In this document: positions 44,657 through 52,757 of the stretch, in pieces
Numbering within the stretch: position 1 is the stretch's first letter
Layout: every line of letters begins with the position of its first letter
Assembly (NCBI GenBank): GCA_903897605.1
Contig: CAIUCH010000050.1
Coordinates: 22,319-86,318 of the forward strand
Direction: 5' to 3'
DNA from: an uncultured Alphaproteobacteria bacterium
GTDB taxonomy: Bacteria > Pseudomonadota > Alphaproteobacteria > Micropepsales > Micropepsaceae
Length of the DNA stretch: 64,000 nt
The notes under the pieces: generated by a model
Databases searched by the model: none
What the model was told of the DNA's origin: nothing
The model's input: only the letters and a program-made list of their open reading frames with translations
Made by a program: the position numbers and the translations under genes

Positions 44657-46066
44657 TCACCGAACCGCGAAGATTTGATTCGGGCGCAGGAAGAAGGGGG
44701 CGACGATGGCGGGCATGTTGGAGAGCGGCAACACCTCTTGCGGCAGATCGATGCCAAGCACATCGATCATGAATTCCCGGCGTTTCTGACAGCGTGCGAA
44801 ACAGGCCGGATACAGCGTCTGCAGGCTGCGGCGCAGCGCGGCATCCGCCAGAACCACGCCATCCTCCATCCGCGTCGAGAAGTAAACCGGCGAAGACGGT
44901 ATGATATCGACCTGGATGGCCATGCCGGATCGAAGCGGAATATCCGACCCCGGATAGATGGGAGAGCTCAACCATTCATCGAGATGAATGAGGTGTCCCG
45001 GATTGAGGAAAATGCCGAAGCGATCGAAAGGCAGTTTCTCCGCGATAAGGGCGGCGAGTTTTCCGCCGGGCGTGCCGATCCTGAGAAGCCCGAACCATTC
45101 GGCCATTGCCGCGAAATACGGCCCCGCAAACGCTTCGACATAATCGCGCGCCGCCGGCACCAGATCGTCCGCCGATCTGGCTACCCAGCCGGCGCGACAG
45201 ATGTTGCTGCCCCAATAGGCGATGTTCGTCGCCAATGGCGATCCGAGGTTGATGCGGGCGCCGACTGGACCGGAAAGGCCCAGATTCCGATTGGCCTCGG
45301 TCACCAAGGTCATGTGACAGGACAGGGGTTCGCCATTATAGCCGACGCGGCTGCCCAGTTCGGTATCGGTCATGCCGGGGCGAAGTTCGAAAAGCATCCG
45401 CTTCATGCCGTCGGACGCCAGAATGTTGGTGTACTCGAAATAGGCGATTTCCGAAGCCGAGCATTGCGCCCGCAATCCGTGGCCGGGATGCATCATCAGG
45501 GCCGTGGCGTTCACCACGGTGTCGCGGCCGGCCAGGTCTCGAAGCGTATCCGCCAGATAAGAAGGAAGATCGATGGCGTGGGCGCCATCGGGATGTTCGG
45601 AATCGGCAAAATATTTCCAGCCGACGCATCCCACCTTGGCGCCTGCGCCAATTGCTTCGCTGGCAAAGATGTCCCGGATCTTGCGGCTGGCGTCGCGCGG
45701 CTGGTTCAGAAGCGAAAAGGGCTGGAACCGTTCGGCCCGAAGTTTTCCCGTTGTGTAAAGCGGACTGACGCCCAGATAGCCTTCGCATTCGTTCCCGACG
45801 ACAAGCAGTGGGCTTCCCGTGCTTTTCACGATCAGCACGGCTTCTTCAAACCGGGGATCGAAATTGGTGAGGTAGGACATGTTCGCGAAATGCTCGCGAT
45901 CCGCGTAAACCACGGCGTGTGTCAGCCCTTCCCGGGCCATGCCCGCACGCAGGGCTGCAAGCCGTTCTTCGAGCTCGGAAGCCGCGACCGCTGGCGGGCG
46001 TTCGGCCGACCCGAAATCTGGCCATTCGACGTCGATCAGCTGGAATGCCTTGGCCGAACCGCTCAT
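44657..46066 (-). CDS. M24-family protein (prolidase/creatinase fold) with altered metal ligands
   Basis: A 469-residue two-domain pita-bread-fold protein. The N-terminal domain has ELEERLAALRAGMAREGLTHA and VLIVKSTGSPLLVVGNE; the C-terminal catalytic domain has ARINLGSPLATNIAYWGSNI, NPGHLIHLDEW, QVDIIPSS and STRMEDGVVLAD. Aligning by eye with aminopeptidase P, the D-D-H-E-E metal ligands read N-N-H-D-E. It may therefore be a metal-independent hydrolase, as in creatinase- or ectoine-hydrolase-like branches, rather than a peptidase. The ATG at 46066 has AGGGAAGA upstream. It is divergent from a permease gene. Confidence 0.8.
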   Translation of the reverse strand: MSGSAKAFQLIDVEWPDFGSAERPPAVAASELEERLAALRAGMAREGLTHAVVYADREHFANMSYLTNFDPRFEEAVLIVKSTGSPLLVVGNECEGYLGVSPLYTTGKLRAERFQPFSLLNQPRDASRKIRDIFASEAIGAGAKVGCVGWKYFADSEHPDGAHAIDLPSYLADTLRDLAGRDTVVNATALMMHPGHGLRAQCSASEIAYFEYTNILASDGMKRMLFELRPGMTDTELGSRVGYNGEPLSCHMTLVTEANRNLGLSGPVGARINLGSPLATNIAYWGSNICRAGWVARSADDLVPAARDYVEAFAGPYFAAMAEWFGLLRIGTPGGKLAALIAEKLPFDRFGIFLNPGHLIHLDEWLSSPIYPGSDIPLRSGMAIQVDIIPSSPVYFSTRMEDGVVLADAALRRSLQTLYPACFARCQKRREFMIDVLGIDLPQEVLPLSNMPAIVAPFFLRPNQIFAVR

Positions 46067-46229
46067 GAAATCTTCCCTGGCCCGACGATTTTTATACGAG
46101 CGGAAAACACAGTTTATGGCATCGGTGCGGTCCGATCCAGAGGTCGCGGAGCAGAAACGCTGGATCGCGCGGTCGCGATGCAATAGCCTTTGCGCGCCGC
46201 GGATACAGTGCGTCAGGTCAGCCGGGGTT

Positions 46230-47633
46230 ATGGCGGGGGAGACCGGCTTGGAAGACACAACCATCATCACGCGCGAAGTCGGTCTGCACAAGGAGCTGAC
46301 CAAAGGCCAGATCATCATGATCAGCCTGGGGGGCGCGATCGGCACCAGCCTCTTCCTCGGCAGCGGCATCGCGCTGGGATATGCCGGCCCTTCGGCGCTG
46401 GTGAGCTATGCCATCGCCGGTTTCTTCGCCGTCGCCATGGTGCTCAGCCTGTCGGAAATGGCGGTCATGCATCCCACCGCAGGATCGTTCGGCACCTATG
46501 CCGAGACCTATCTGAATCGATGGGCCGGATTTGTCGTGCGCTACACCTATTGGTTCGCCCAGGTCATCGCCACCGGGTTCGAAGCGGTCGCGGCCGGCAT
46601 CTATATGACCTACTGGTTTCCCGGGTCGCCGGTCTGGATGTGGTCGCTCGGCTTCACCGCCATCGTCCTTTATGTGAATTCCCGGTCAGTCGGCAATTTT
46701 GGCACGGCGGAATATTGGCTCGCCTTCATCAAGGTGACCGCGATCATCCTGTTCATCATCCTGGGCGTGAGCCGCATCTTCGGGTTGGGCGCCCCGGCAG
46801 TGGGCCTGCACAATCTTTATCAGCTCCCCGGCGGTTTCTTCCCGCACGGTCTGCACGGCATGTGGATGGCGGTGATGCTGGGAACATTGTCCTTTGTCGG
46901 CATCGAAGTCATCGCGGTGACATCCGGCGAAGTACCCAATCCCGAGAAGGCCATTCCCGCCGCGCTGCGTACCATGGCGATCCGGTTGTTCCTGTTCTAT
47001 GTCCTGGCGCTGACGGTGGTGGCGGCAATCATTCCCTGGACCGAGACCGGCGCCAGCGTGGCGGTGACCGAAAGCCCCTTCGTCAAGATATTGACCTTGA
47101 CCGGCATCCCCCACGCCGCCGGGATCATGAATTTCGTGATCGTGAGCGCGGCCCTGTCGGGCATGAACACCAATGTCTATCTGTGCTCACGGATGCTGTT
47201 CTCGCTGTCGCGCGGCAATTACGCGCCGGCCATTCTGGGCCGGCTCAGCAAGACCGGTGCCCCGGTGATGGCGACCCTGTTCTCCGGCATCTGCATCATG
47301 ACGGCGGTGCTGTTGGCGAAATTCACGCCGCGCGCCTACGCCTATCTGCAGGGAGTTGCTCTGTTCAGCATCATCATCGTCTGGATGATGATCCTGGTGA
47401 GCCATCTGCGTTTTCGCCGGGTGCATCCTGGCGCCACCTTGCCGGTGCGCATGCCATTCTTTCCCGGTATGCAGATCGCGGGCCTGGTGCTGCTTTCCGC
47501 GTTGCTCATCACCATGGCCCTGGATCCCGACTGGCGCCTCTCCTGGATCGTCGGGGTGCCTTGGCTGGGTATTCTTTCGGCCGCCTATTTCATCTGGAAA
47601 AAAACGGCATCGCCTTCCGCCGCCGCGGCTTGA
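46230..47633 (+). CDS. Amino acid permease (APC/AAT family)
   Basis: A 467-residue permease beginning with ELTKGQIIMISLGGAIGTSL, the classic amino-acid-transporter family start, then PTAGSFGTYAETYLNRWAGF and EVPNPEKAIPAALRTM. It has twelve helices. The ATG at 46230 follows GCCGGGG. It is divergent from the M24 gene and 14 bases before the PLP lyase gene, so it likely imports the substrate of that lyase or of the M24 enzyme. Confidence 0.88.
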   Translation: MAGETGLEDTTIITREVGLHKELTKGQIIMISLGGAIGTSLFLGSGIALGYAGPSALVSYAIAGFFAVAMVLSLSEMAVMHPTAGSFGTYAETYLNRWAGFVVRYTYWFAQVIATGFEAVAAGIYMTYWFPGSPVWMWSLGFTAIVLYVNSRSVGNFGTAEYWLAFIKVTAIILFIILGVSRIFGLGAPAVGLHNLYQLPGGFFPHGLHGMWMAVMLGTLSFVGIEVIAVTSGEVPNPEKAIPAALRTMAIRLFLFYVLALTVVAAIIPWTETGASVAVTESPFVKILTLTGIPHAAGIMNFVIVSAALSGMNTNVYLCSRMLFSLSRGNYAPAILGRLSKTGAPVMATLFSGICIMTAVLLAKFTPRAYAYLQGVALFSIIIVWMMILVSHLRFRRVHPGATLPVRMPFFPGMQIAGLVLLSALLITMALDPDWRLSWIVGVPWLGILSAAYFIWKKTASPSAAAA

Positions 47634-47647
47634 AAGAAGATTTGGGC

Positions 47648-48604
47648 ATGCATCTTCCCACTGCCGCCGATGTGAACGCCGCCCGCGCCAATATCGCGGG
47701 AATCGCGCGGCGCACGCCGCTTTGGCGGCTCGATGCCGACCTGCCGGGCACAAATATCTATCTGAAGCTGGAGAATCTGCAGCCGCTGGGTTCCTTCAAG
47801 ATTCGCGCGGCGGTCAATGCCATGAAGAGCAAGGACCCCGATGCATTGCGTGGCGGCCTGATCGGCGCCAGCGCCGGCAATTTCGGCCTGGGCTTGGCGC
47901 TGGTGGCGCGGCAGATGGGCATTGCCGTCACCATCGTGGCGCCCGATAGCGCCGCCAAAGCCAAGACTTCGGTACTGGAAACCCTGGGCGCCAAAGTCAT
48001 TCGCATCCCGTTTGCCGATTGGTGGCAGGTCCTGATGGCCCGCCGCTTCGATGGCGCGGATGGCGTCTTTTTTCACCCAGTGGCCGAGCAGGCGGTGGTG
48101 GCCGGCAATGCCACCATTGGCGCGGAAATCCTGGAAGATCTGCCCGATTTCGATGCCGTCATCGTTCCCTTCGGCGGCGGCGGCCTGATCAGCGGCATCG
48201 GCTCGGTCATGCGCCGGCAGAAGCCCGATGTCCGGATGCTGGCAGTAGAATCCGAGGCGGCGCAGCCGGCGGCGGCGGCGTTGAAGGCCGGAACGCCGGT
48301 GAAGGTCACGCATACACCCAGTTTCGTCGATGGCATCGGCAGCAGCATGGTGCTGGAAGAAATGTGGCCGCTGATCCGCGAAACCGTGGACCAGGCTTTG
48401 TGCGTTTCCTTTGCCGAAATCATCGACGCCATCCGATTGCTGGCCGTCAAGCATCATGTCATCGCGGAAGGCGCGGGCGCCGCCGCCGTTGCCGCCGCCA
48501 TGTCCGGCCGTGCCGGCAAGGGCAATATCGTTTGTGTTGTATCGGGCGGTAATATCGACGCGCCCAAGCTTGCCGCGATTCTCAATGGCGCCGATACGGT
48601 TTGA
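47648..48604 (+). CDS. PLP-dependent threonine/serine ammonia-lyase-like enzyme
   Basis: A 318-residue fold-type II PLP enzyme. The Schiff-base lysine is Lys51 in LQPLGSFKIRAA, the phosphate-binding glycine loop is VPFGGGGLISGIG, and VVSGGNID is at the end. It has no C-terminal ACT domain, as in catabolic threonine dehydratase, hydroxyaspartate ammonia-lyase or serine racemase. AAAGAAG lies eight bases before the ATG. The same frame stays open for 1.4 kb upstream through the permease gene, but that part is out of frame with the permease and not real. Linked to two permease genes and an M24 gene. Confidence 0.87.
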   Translation: MHLPTAADVNAARANIAGIARRTPLWRLDADLPGTNIYLKLENLQPLGSFKIRAAVNAMKSKDPDALRGGLIGASAGNFGLGLALVARQMGIAVTIVAPDSAAKAKTSVLETLGAKVIRIPFADWWQVLMARRFDGADGVFFHPVAEQAVVAGNATIGAEILEDLPDFDAVIVPFGGGGLISGIGSVMRRQKPDVRMLAVESEAAQPAAAALKAGTPVKVTHTPSFVDGIGSSMVLEEMWPLIRETVDQALCVSFAEIIDAIRLLAVKHHVIAEGAGAAAVAAAMSGRAGKGNIVCVVSGGNIDAPKLAAILNGADTV

Positions 48605-48608
48605 ACCG

Positions 48609-49514
48609 ATGATCAGAACCGACGAGCGCAGCAGACTTATATTTGGATGCGGGAATTTTGGCGGCCTAGGTTCGTCGCCCACGCTGCGCGACAAGGGCGA
48701 TGACCGGGAACAAGCGCTGGTCCTGCTGGATACCGCGCGCGATCTGGGATTGACGCGTTTTGATACCGCCAACACCTATGGCGGCGGCGTCAGCGAGAGC
48801 GTGCTCGGAGAATGGTTGAACGGACAAAGCAAGGATTTTCGCGCCAGCCTGCAGATCGCAACCAAAGTCGGCAATCCCCATGGCTGCCCGCCCGGCGACC
48901 GGCCACTCAGCCGCGGTCAGGTCGCATATCATCTGGATCAATCGCTGCACCGCCTGGGGCTGGAACAGGTCGGCCTTTATTACATTCATGAATTCGATCC
49001 CCTGACGCCCTTGGACGAAACACTGGAAGCTCTGGACCGTGCCCTCACCCAGGGAAAGATCGCGACCTTCGGCGTCTCAAACGCAACCCCCGCCGATTTG
49101 AAAGCCGTGCTGTCGCTCACCGGCGGCGCCTTGCGGCGCGCCTTCACCCAGATCCAGAACGAATTCAATTTGCTGGTCCAGCGCGATCTTGAAGGCGTGA
49201 TCCCAATCGCTTGCGCCGAAGGAATTGATTATGCCGCGTTCAGTCCATTGGCGGGCGGCTTGCTGAGCGGCAAGTATCAGGCAGGGCAAGAGCCGGTATC
49301 AGGACGCATGAGCGACGCACGGTCGATGTACGACCATCTGCTCACGCCAGCCACATTCGAGAAAATTGAAACGCTTCGTCAGCGCGCCCTGGATCATGGT
49401 TGGACGGTGCCCGGCGCCGCGCTGCGCTTTATCCTGGATACGCCTGGTATCGGTTCCTTGCTCATCGCGCCGCGTTCGGCCGAACAATTTGCCGGCTACG
49501 GCATCGCCAGCTGA
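48609..49514 (+). CDS. Aldo/keto reductase
   Basis: A 301-residue AKR with Asp and Tyr in RFDTANTYGGGVSE, Lys in ATKVGNPHG and His in YYIHEFDPL, followed by GKIATFGVSNATPADL. It reduces or oxidises an unknown carbonyl or alcohol with NADP(H). It starts four bases after the lyase stop, so it may process the keto acid that the lyase releases. Its stop codon abuts the stop of the convergent TetR gene with no base between. Confidence 0.85.
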   Translation: MIRTDERSRLIFGCGNFGGLGSSPTLRDKGDDREQALVLLDTARDLGLTRFDTANTYGGGVSESVLGEWLNGQSKDFRASLQIATKVGNPHGCPPGDRPLSRGQVAYHLDQSLHRLGLEQVGLYYIHEFDPLTPLDETLEALDRALTQGKIATFGVSNATPADLKAVLSLTGGALRRAFTQIQNEFNLLVQRDLEGVIPIACAEGIDYAAFSPLAGGLLSGKYQAGQEPVSGRMSDARSMYDHLLTPATFEKIETLRQRALDHGWTVPGAALRFILDTPGIGSLLIAPRSAEQFAGYGIAS

Positions 49515-50138
49515 CTAAGCCCCGTAGGCCGCCAGGAAGACATTGACGGCATTGGCGACGGTGGTCTCGATGTCCTTGTCGCTGGGATTGTCAATATTCC
49601 AAAGTTTGCGGTGATGCAGTTCGCCGCGGCACAGCGCGATGAAATGGATTGCCATGGCCATCATGTATCCCGGCTTGAGATGGCCGCTTTCCGCCGCACG
49701 GCCGAAAAACTCAGCCAGCATTTCCTTGCCCTTTTGTGGGCCCGCCAGATAGAAGGCGCGGCCCAGTTCGGGAAAGCGGCCCGTCTCCGCCGTGATCAGG
49801 CGGTAGGTCGCAATACTGTCATCGCGCAGCATCCATTGCACCGCGCGCTCGCCCAAGGTGGTCAAGACCTTGCGGAAATCCTGCGATTCCAGATCGGCGT
49901 CGTACAGCATTTCCTGGAAGTCGCGGCAGCGCTCCGCGATCACCGCCGAAAACAGCTCTTCCTTCGACGAGAAATAATTGTAGAGCGTGGCCTTCGATCC
50001 CCCGACCTTGGCCGCGATGCTGGACATGGAGGTGGCGGCATAGCCGTCCTCCAGAAAAGCCGCATGTGCGATCTGCAGAATGGTTTCGCGGCGTTCGTCG
50101 CGATCGGTCCTGGGGAGGCGGGAGGCTAGGGCGCTCAT
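49515..50138 (-). CDS. TetR/AcrR-family repressor of the adjacent efflux operon
   Basis: A 207-residue regulator. The N-terminal helix-turn-helix is SMSSIAAKVGGSKATLYNYF after RRETILQIAHAAFLEDGYAA. The C-terminal ligand domain (AEFFGRAAESGHLKPGYMMA) resembles AcrR/YkgK-type regulators. It is divergent from the tripartite efflux operon; two copies of TGACCGTAC(C/G)GTACAGT flank the shared promoter region, one next to each gene, as expected for repression of both. Confidence 0.9.
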   Translation of the reverse strand: MSALASRLPRTDRDERRETILQIAHAAFLEDGYAATSMSSIAAKVGGSKATLYNYFSSKEELFSAVIAERCRDFQEMLYDADLESQDFRKVLTTLGERAVQWMLRDDSIATYRLITAETGRFPELGRAFYLAGPQKGKEMLAEFFGRAAESGHLKPGYMMAMAIHFIALCRGELHHRKLWNIDNPSDKDIETTVANAVNVFLAAYGA

Positions 50139-50143
50139 TATTA

Positions 50144-50160
50144 TGACCGTACCGTACAGT
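50144..50160. promoter_or_regulatory. Probable TetR operator, copy 1
   Basis: TGACCGTACCGTACAGT, five bases upstream of the TetR start. It differs at one position from copy 2 at 50210-50226. Confidence 0.65.
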
Positions 50161-50165
50161 TTCCT

Positions 50166-50203
50166 GTTGACAGCTTATCCTCCATGACGGTACTCCTGTC
50201 AAC
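50166..50203. promoter_or_regulatory. Face-to-face promoters between TetR and the efflux operon
   Basis: GTTGACAG (50166-50173) and CTGTCAAC (50196-50203) form an inverted repeat that places a TTGACA -35 box on each strand. On the minus strand GATAAG (50179-50174) lies 17 bases on and can serve as -10; the plus-strand -10 is weaker (TACTCC near 50191). Confidence 0.5.
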
Positions 50204-50209
50204 GATAAA

Positions 50210-50226
50210 TGACCGTACGGTACAGT
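50210..50226. promoter_or_regulatory. Probable TetR operator, copy 2
   Basis: TGACCGTACGGTACAGT with a perfect 10-bp palindromic core ACCGTACGGT (50212-50221), four bases before the start of the outer-membrane channel gene. Confidence 0.7.
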
Positions 50227-50230
50227 TTTG

Positions 50231-51691
50231 ATGTCGCTGAAATTACAATCTATCCCGGCGCTTTTTCTGGGGGTCGCCGTTCTGGGTCTCGCGGCTTGCG
50301 TGCCCGATCTTGGCTCTTTGCCGGTTGAAAAAGCCCCAGATGCTTATGCGTCGCAGAAAAGTCTCGCCGCGCCCGCGTCCAATTGGCCAGAGGCGGACTG
50401 GTGGAAAATCTATGGCGACGATCAACTCAATGGCCTGATCGCCGAAGGCGTCGCCAACGCTCCCGATCTCAAGAAAGCCGAGGCGCGCCTGCGCGAAGCG
50501 GATGCGACCGCGCAGCAATCCGGCGCCAGCCTTTTGCCCAAACTCACCGCCAACGGCACGGCCAATGAGACGCGCAGCAGCCTCAATCAAGGCTTTCCCA
50601 CTCAATTTCAATCTTTCCTGCCGCACGGTTTTCACGATCAAGGCCGGTTGACGGGCGATCTCAGCTATGACCCCGACTTTTTCGGCAAGAACCGCGCCGC
50701 CTTCGCCGCCGCGACATCGGAGGCGGATGCGGCCCGCGTCGATCTGGCCTCGTCGCGTCTCAGCCTGTCATCCGCCATCGCAAGCGCTTATGCCAATCTG
50801 GTGCAGCTGACGGCGGATCGCGCCGCCGCGCTCGACGCCATCAATGTCCGCGCACAAAGCGCCGAGCTTCTGCATCAGCGGCTTTTGCAGCAGCTGGAAA
50901 ATACCGGCGCCTATTCCGAAGCCCAATCGCGCACCTCCGCGGCGGAAGCGGACCTCGATCGCATCGACGGACAGATCGCGCTCGCCCGCAACCAGCTGGC
51001 CGCCGTGATCGGCAAGGGTCCCGATCGCGGCCTGGATATTCCCCTGCCCGCCACACCGGCTCTCAAGACGTTCGGGGTGCCGGCCGATCTTTCCGCCGAT
51101 CTGATCGGGCGTCGTCCCGACATCGTCGCGGCGCGGTTGCGCGCCACGGCGGCATCCAAGCGAATTGATGTCGCCCACGCCGATTTCTATCCCAACATCA
51201 ATCTCACCGGATATGCGGGATTCCAATCGCTGGGGCTGAACACGCTGATAACTTCCAGTTCCCTGATCGGCCAGCTTGGCCCGGCGATTTCGCTGCCGAT
51301 CTTCGATGGCGGGCGGATTGAAGGCGCCTATCGCGGCGCCCGCGCCCAGTATGACGAAGCGGTCGCGACCTATGATCAGACCTTGACGACGGCGCTGCGC
51401 GAAGTCGCCGACGCGCTCGCCAATCAGCGCGAGCTCGGCAACGAATTGGGCCATTCGCGTGCGGCGCTGGCTGCCAGCGAGGATGCCTATCGCGTCACGC
51501 AGCAGCGTTATGGCGCGGGGCTTTCGCGCTATCTCGACGTGCTGACTTCGGAGGATACCCTGGTTACGCAGCGCAAGGTGGTCGCCGATCTTCAGGCCCG
51601 CGCCTTTGTCCAGGATGTGGCGTTGGTGCGCGCCCTGGGCGGCGGATTTCATTTCAATGATAATGTCGGCGCAAAGAGCGCCGGGGAGTAG
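50231..51691 (+). CDS. Efflux outer-membrane lipoprotein (NodT/OprM family)
   Basis: A 486-residue TolC-like channel. The lipobox is LAAC in FLGVAVLGLAACVPDLG. Family blocks are WPEADWWKIYGDDQLNGLI, two rounds of the long coiled-coil repeat, and DLIGRRPDIVAARLRATAAS. It forms the outer-membrane exit of the pump encoded by the next two genes; the HlyD gene starts three bases after its stop. The ATG at 50231 is chosen; a TTG at 50228 is adjacent. Confidence 0.92.
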   Translation: MSLKLQSIPALFLGVAVLGLAACVPDLGSLPVEKAPDAYASQKSLAAPASNWPEADWWKIYGDDQLNGLIAEGVANAPDLKKAEARLREADATAQQSGASLLPKLTANGTANETRSSLNQGFPTQFQSFLPHGFHDQGRLTGDLSYDPDFFGKNRAAFAAATSEADAARVDLASSRLSLSSAIASAYANLVQLTADRAAALDAINVRAQSAELLHQRLLQQLENTGAYSEAQSRTSAAEADLDRIDGQIALARNQLAAVIGKGPDRGLDIPLPATPALKTFGVPADLSADLIGRRPDIVAARLRATAASKRIDVAHADFYPNINLTGYAGFQSLGLNTLITSSSLIGQLGPAISLPIFDGGRIEGAYRGARAQYDEAVATYDQTLTTALREVADALANQRELGNELGHSRAALAASEDAYRVTQQRYGAGLSRYLDVLTSEDTLVTQRKVVADLQARAFVQDVALVRALGGGFHFNDNVGAKSAGE

Positions 51692-51694
51692 ACC

Positions 51695-52747
51695 GTGACA
51701 GACCAGACTCTTTCCGCCGGCGCAGTTCCGCAACCGTCCCAGGGCATACGCCGCCGCAGCTTGATCTTCATGATCCTGGGATCCGTCGTCCTGCTGGTGG
51801 CGCTGGCTGTCGGGGGCTGGTATCTGCTGGTCGGGCGATATTATGTGAGCACGGACGACGCCTATGTCGCGGCCACCACGGCCCAGATTACGCCGCGCAT
51901 CGATGGCACCATCATCAGCGTTCCGGTGCGCGATACCGATCATGTCCAACGCGGCGACGTGCTGGCCACCATCGATCCTTCGGACATGCAGCTTGCGGTC
52001 CAGCAGGCAGAGGCCAATCTGCGCCTCGCCCAGCAACGCGTGGCGCAATATTACGCCAATGCCGCCAGTGCGGCGGCGATGGTCACACAGCGTCAGGGCG
52101 ATTTGGCGCGTGCCGATACCGACTATAAGCGCCGTGCCACCTTGGCTTCCACCGGTGCGGTTTCGGGCGATGAAATGACGGCGGCGAACAATGCGCAGGA
52201 AACGGCGCGGGCGGCACTGGCGCAATCCCAGCAGCAATATGCCGCGCAAAAGGCTTTGATTGTCAGCAGCGATGCCGCGCACAATCCCGATGTCATGGCC
52301 GCGCAGGTTGCGCTCGATCGGGCCAAACTGGATCTGGGCCGCACGGTTATCCGCGCACCGGTCGACGGTATCGTGGCGCAGAATACCGCGCAGGTCGGCC
52401 AGCGGGTTCAGGCGGGCGCATCCTTGATGACGGTGGCGCCATTGGCGCTGGCGTATGTGAACGCCAATTTCAAGGAAAGTCAGCTCGAGAATGTCCAGCC
52501 GGGTCAGCCGGTGACCCTGACATCCGATCTATACGGGTCGGATGTGGAGTATCACGGCCATGTCGTTGGCTTGGGCGGCGGCACTGGCTCGGCCTTTTCG
52601 CTGATTCCGGCCCAGAACGCGACCGGCAACTGGATCAAGGTGGTGCAGCGGCTGCCGGTGCGCATCGCGCTGGATCCGAAAGAACTGGAAGCCCATCCGC
52701 TGCGCGTCGGATTGTCGATGACGGCCAAGATCCGTCTTTCGAATTAA
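51695..52747 (+). CDS. HlyD-family membrane-fusion protein (EmrA-like)
   Basis: A 350-residue adaptor with one N-terminal transmembrane helix (SLIFMILGSVVLLVALAVGG), lipoyl half-motifs YVAATTAQITPRIDGTIISV and LGRTVIRAPVDGIVAQNTAQ, and a coiled-coil hairpin between. It connects the inner-membrane DHA2 pump with the outer-membrane channel. Second gene of the operon. Confidence 0.92.
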   Translation: MTDQTLSAGAVPQPSQGIRRRSLIFMILGSVVLLVALAVGGWYLLVGRYYVSTDDAYVAATTAQITPRIDGTIISVPVRDTDHVQRGDVLATIDPSDMQLAVQQAEANLRLAQQRVAQYYANAASAAAMVTQRQGDLARADTDYKRRATLASTGAVSGDEMTAANNAQETARAALAQSQQQYAAQKALIVSSDAAHNPDVMAAQVALDRAKLDLGRTVIRAPVDGIVAQNTAQVGQRVQAGASLMTVAPLALAYVNANFKESQLENVQPGQPVTLTSDLYGSDVEYHGHVVGLGGGTGSAFSLIPAQNATGNWIKVVQRLPVRIALDPKELEAHPLRVGLSMTAKIRLSN

Positions 52748-52757
52748 GGGGCGTACG

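Noticed and set aside
44354..46186. A 610-codon plus-strand frame
   Set aside because: It covers the M24 gene in antisense and has no recognisable domain.
46190..47647. An apparent 486-residue N-terminal extension of the PLP lyase
   Set aside because: The frame overlaps the permease gene out of phase and its translation looks random; the lyase begins at 47648 with a ribosome-binding site.
44657..48604. An ectoine/hydroxyectoine utilisation cluster
   Set aside because: M24 and PLP-lyase families fit, but the ornithine-cyclodeaminase-like, deacetylase and TRAP/ABC transporter genes are missing, and the M24 sequence is not close to the ectoine hydrolase I know.
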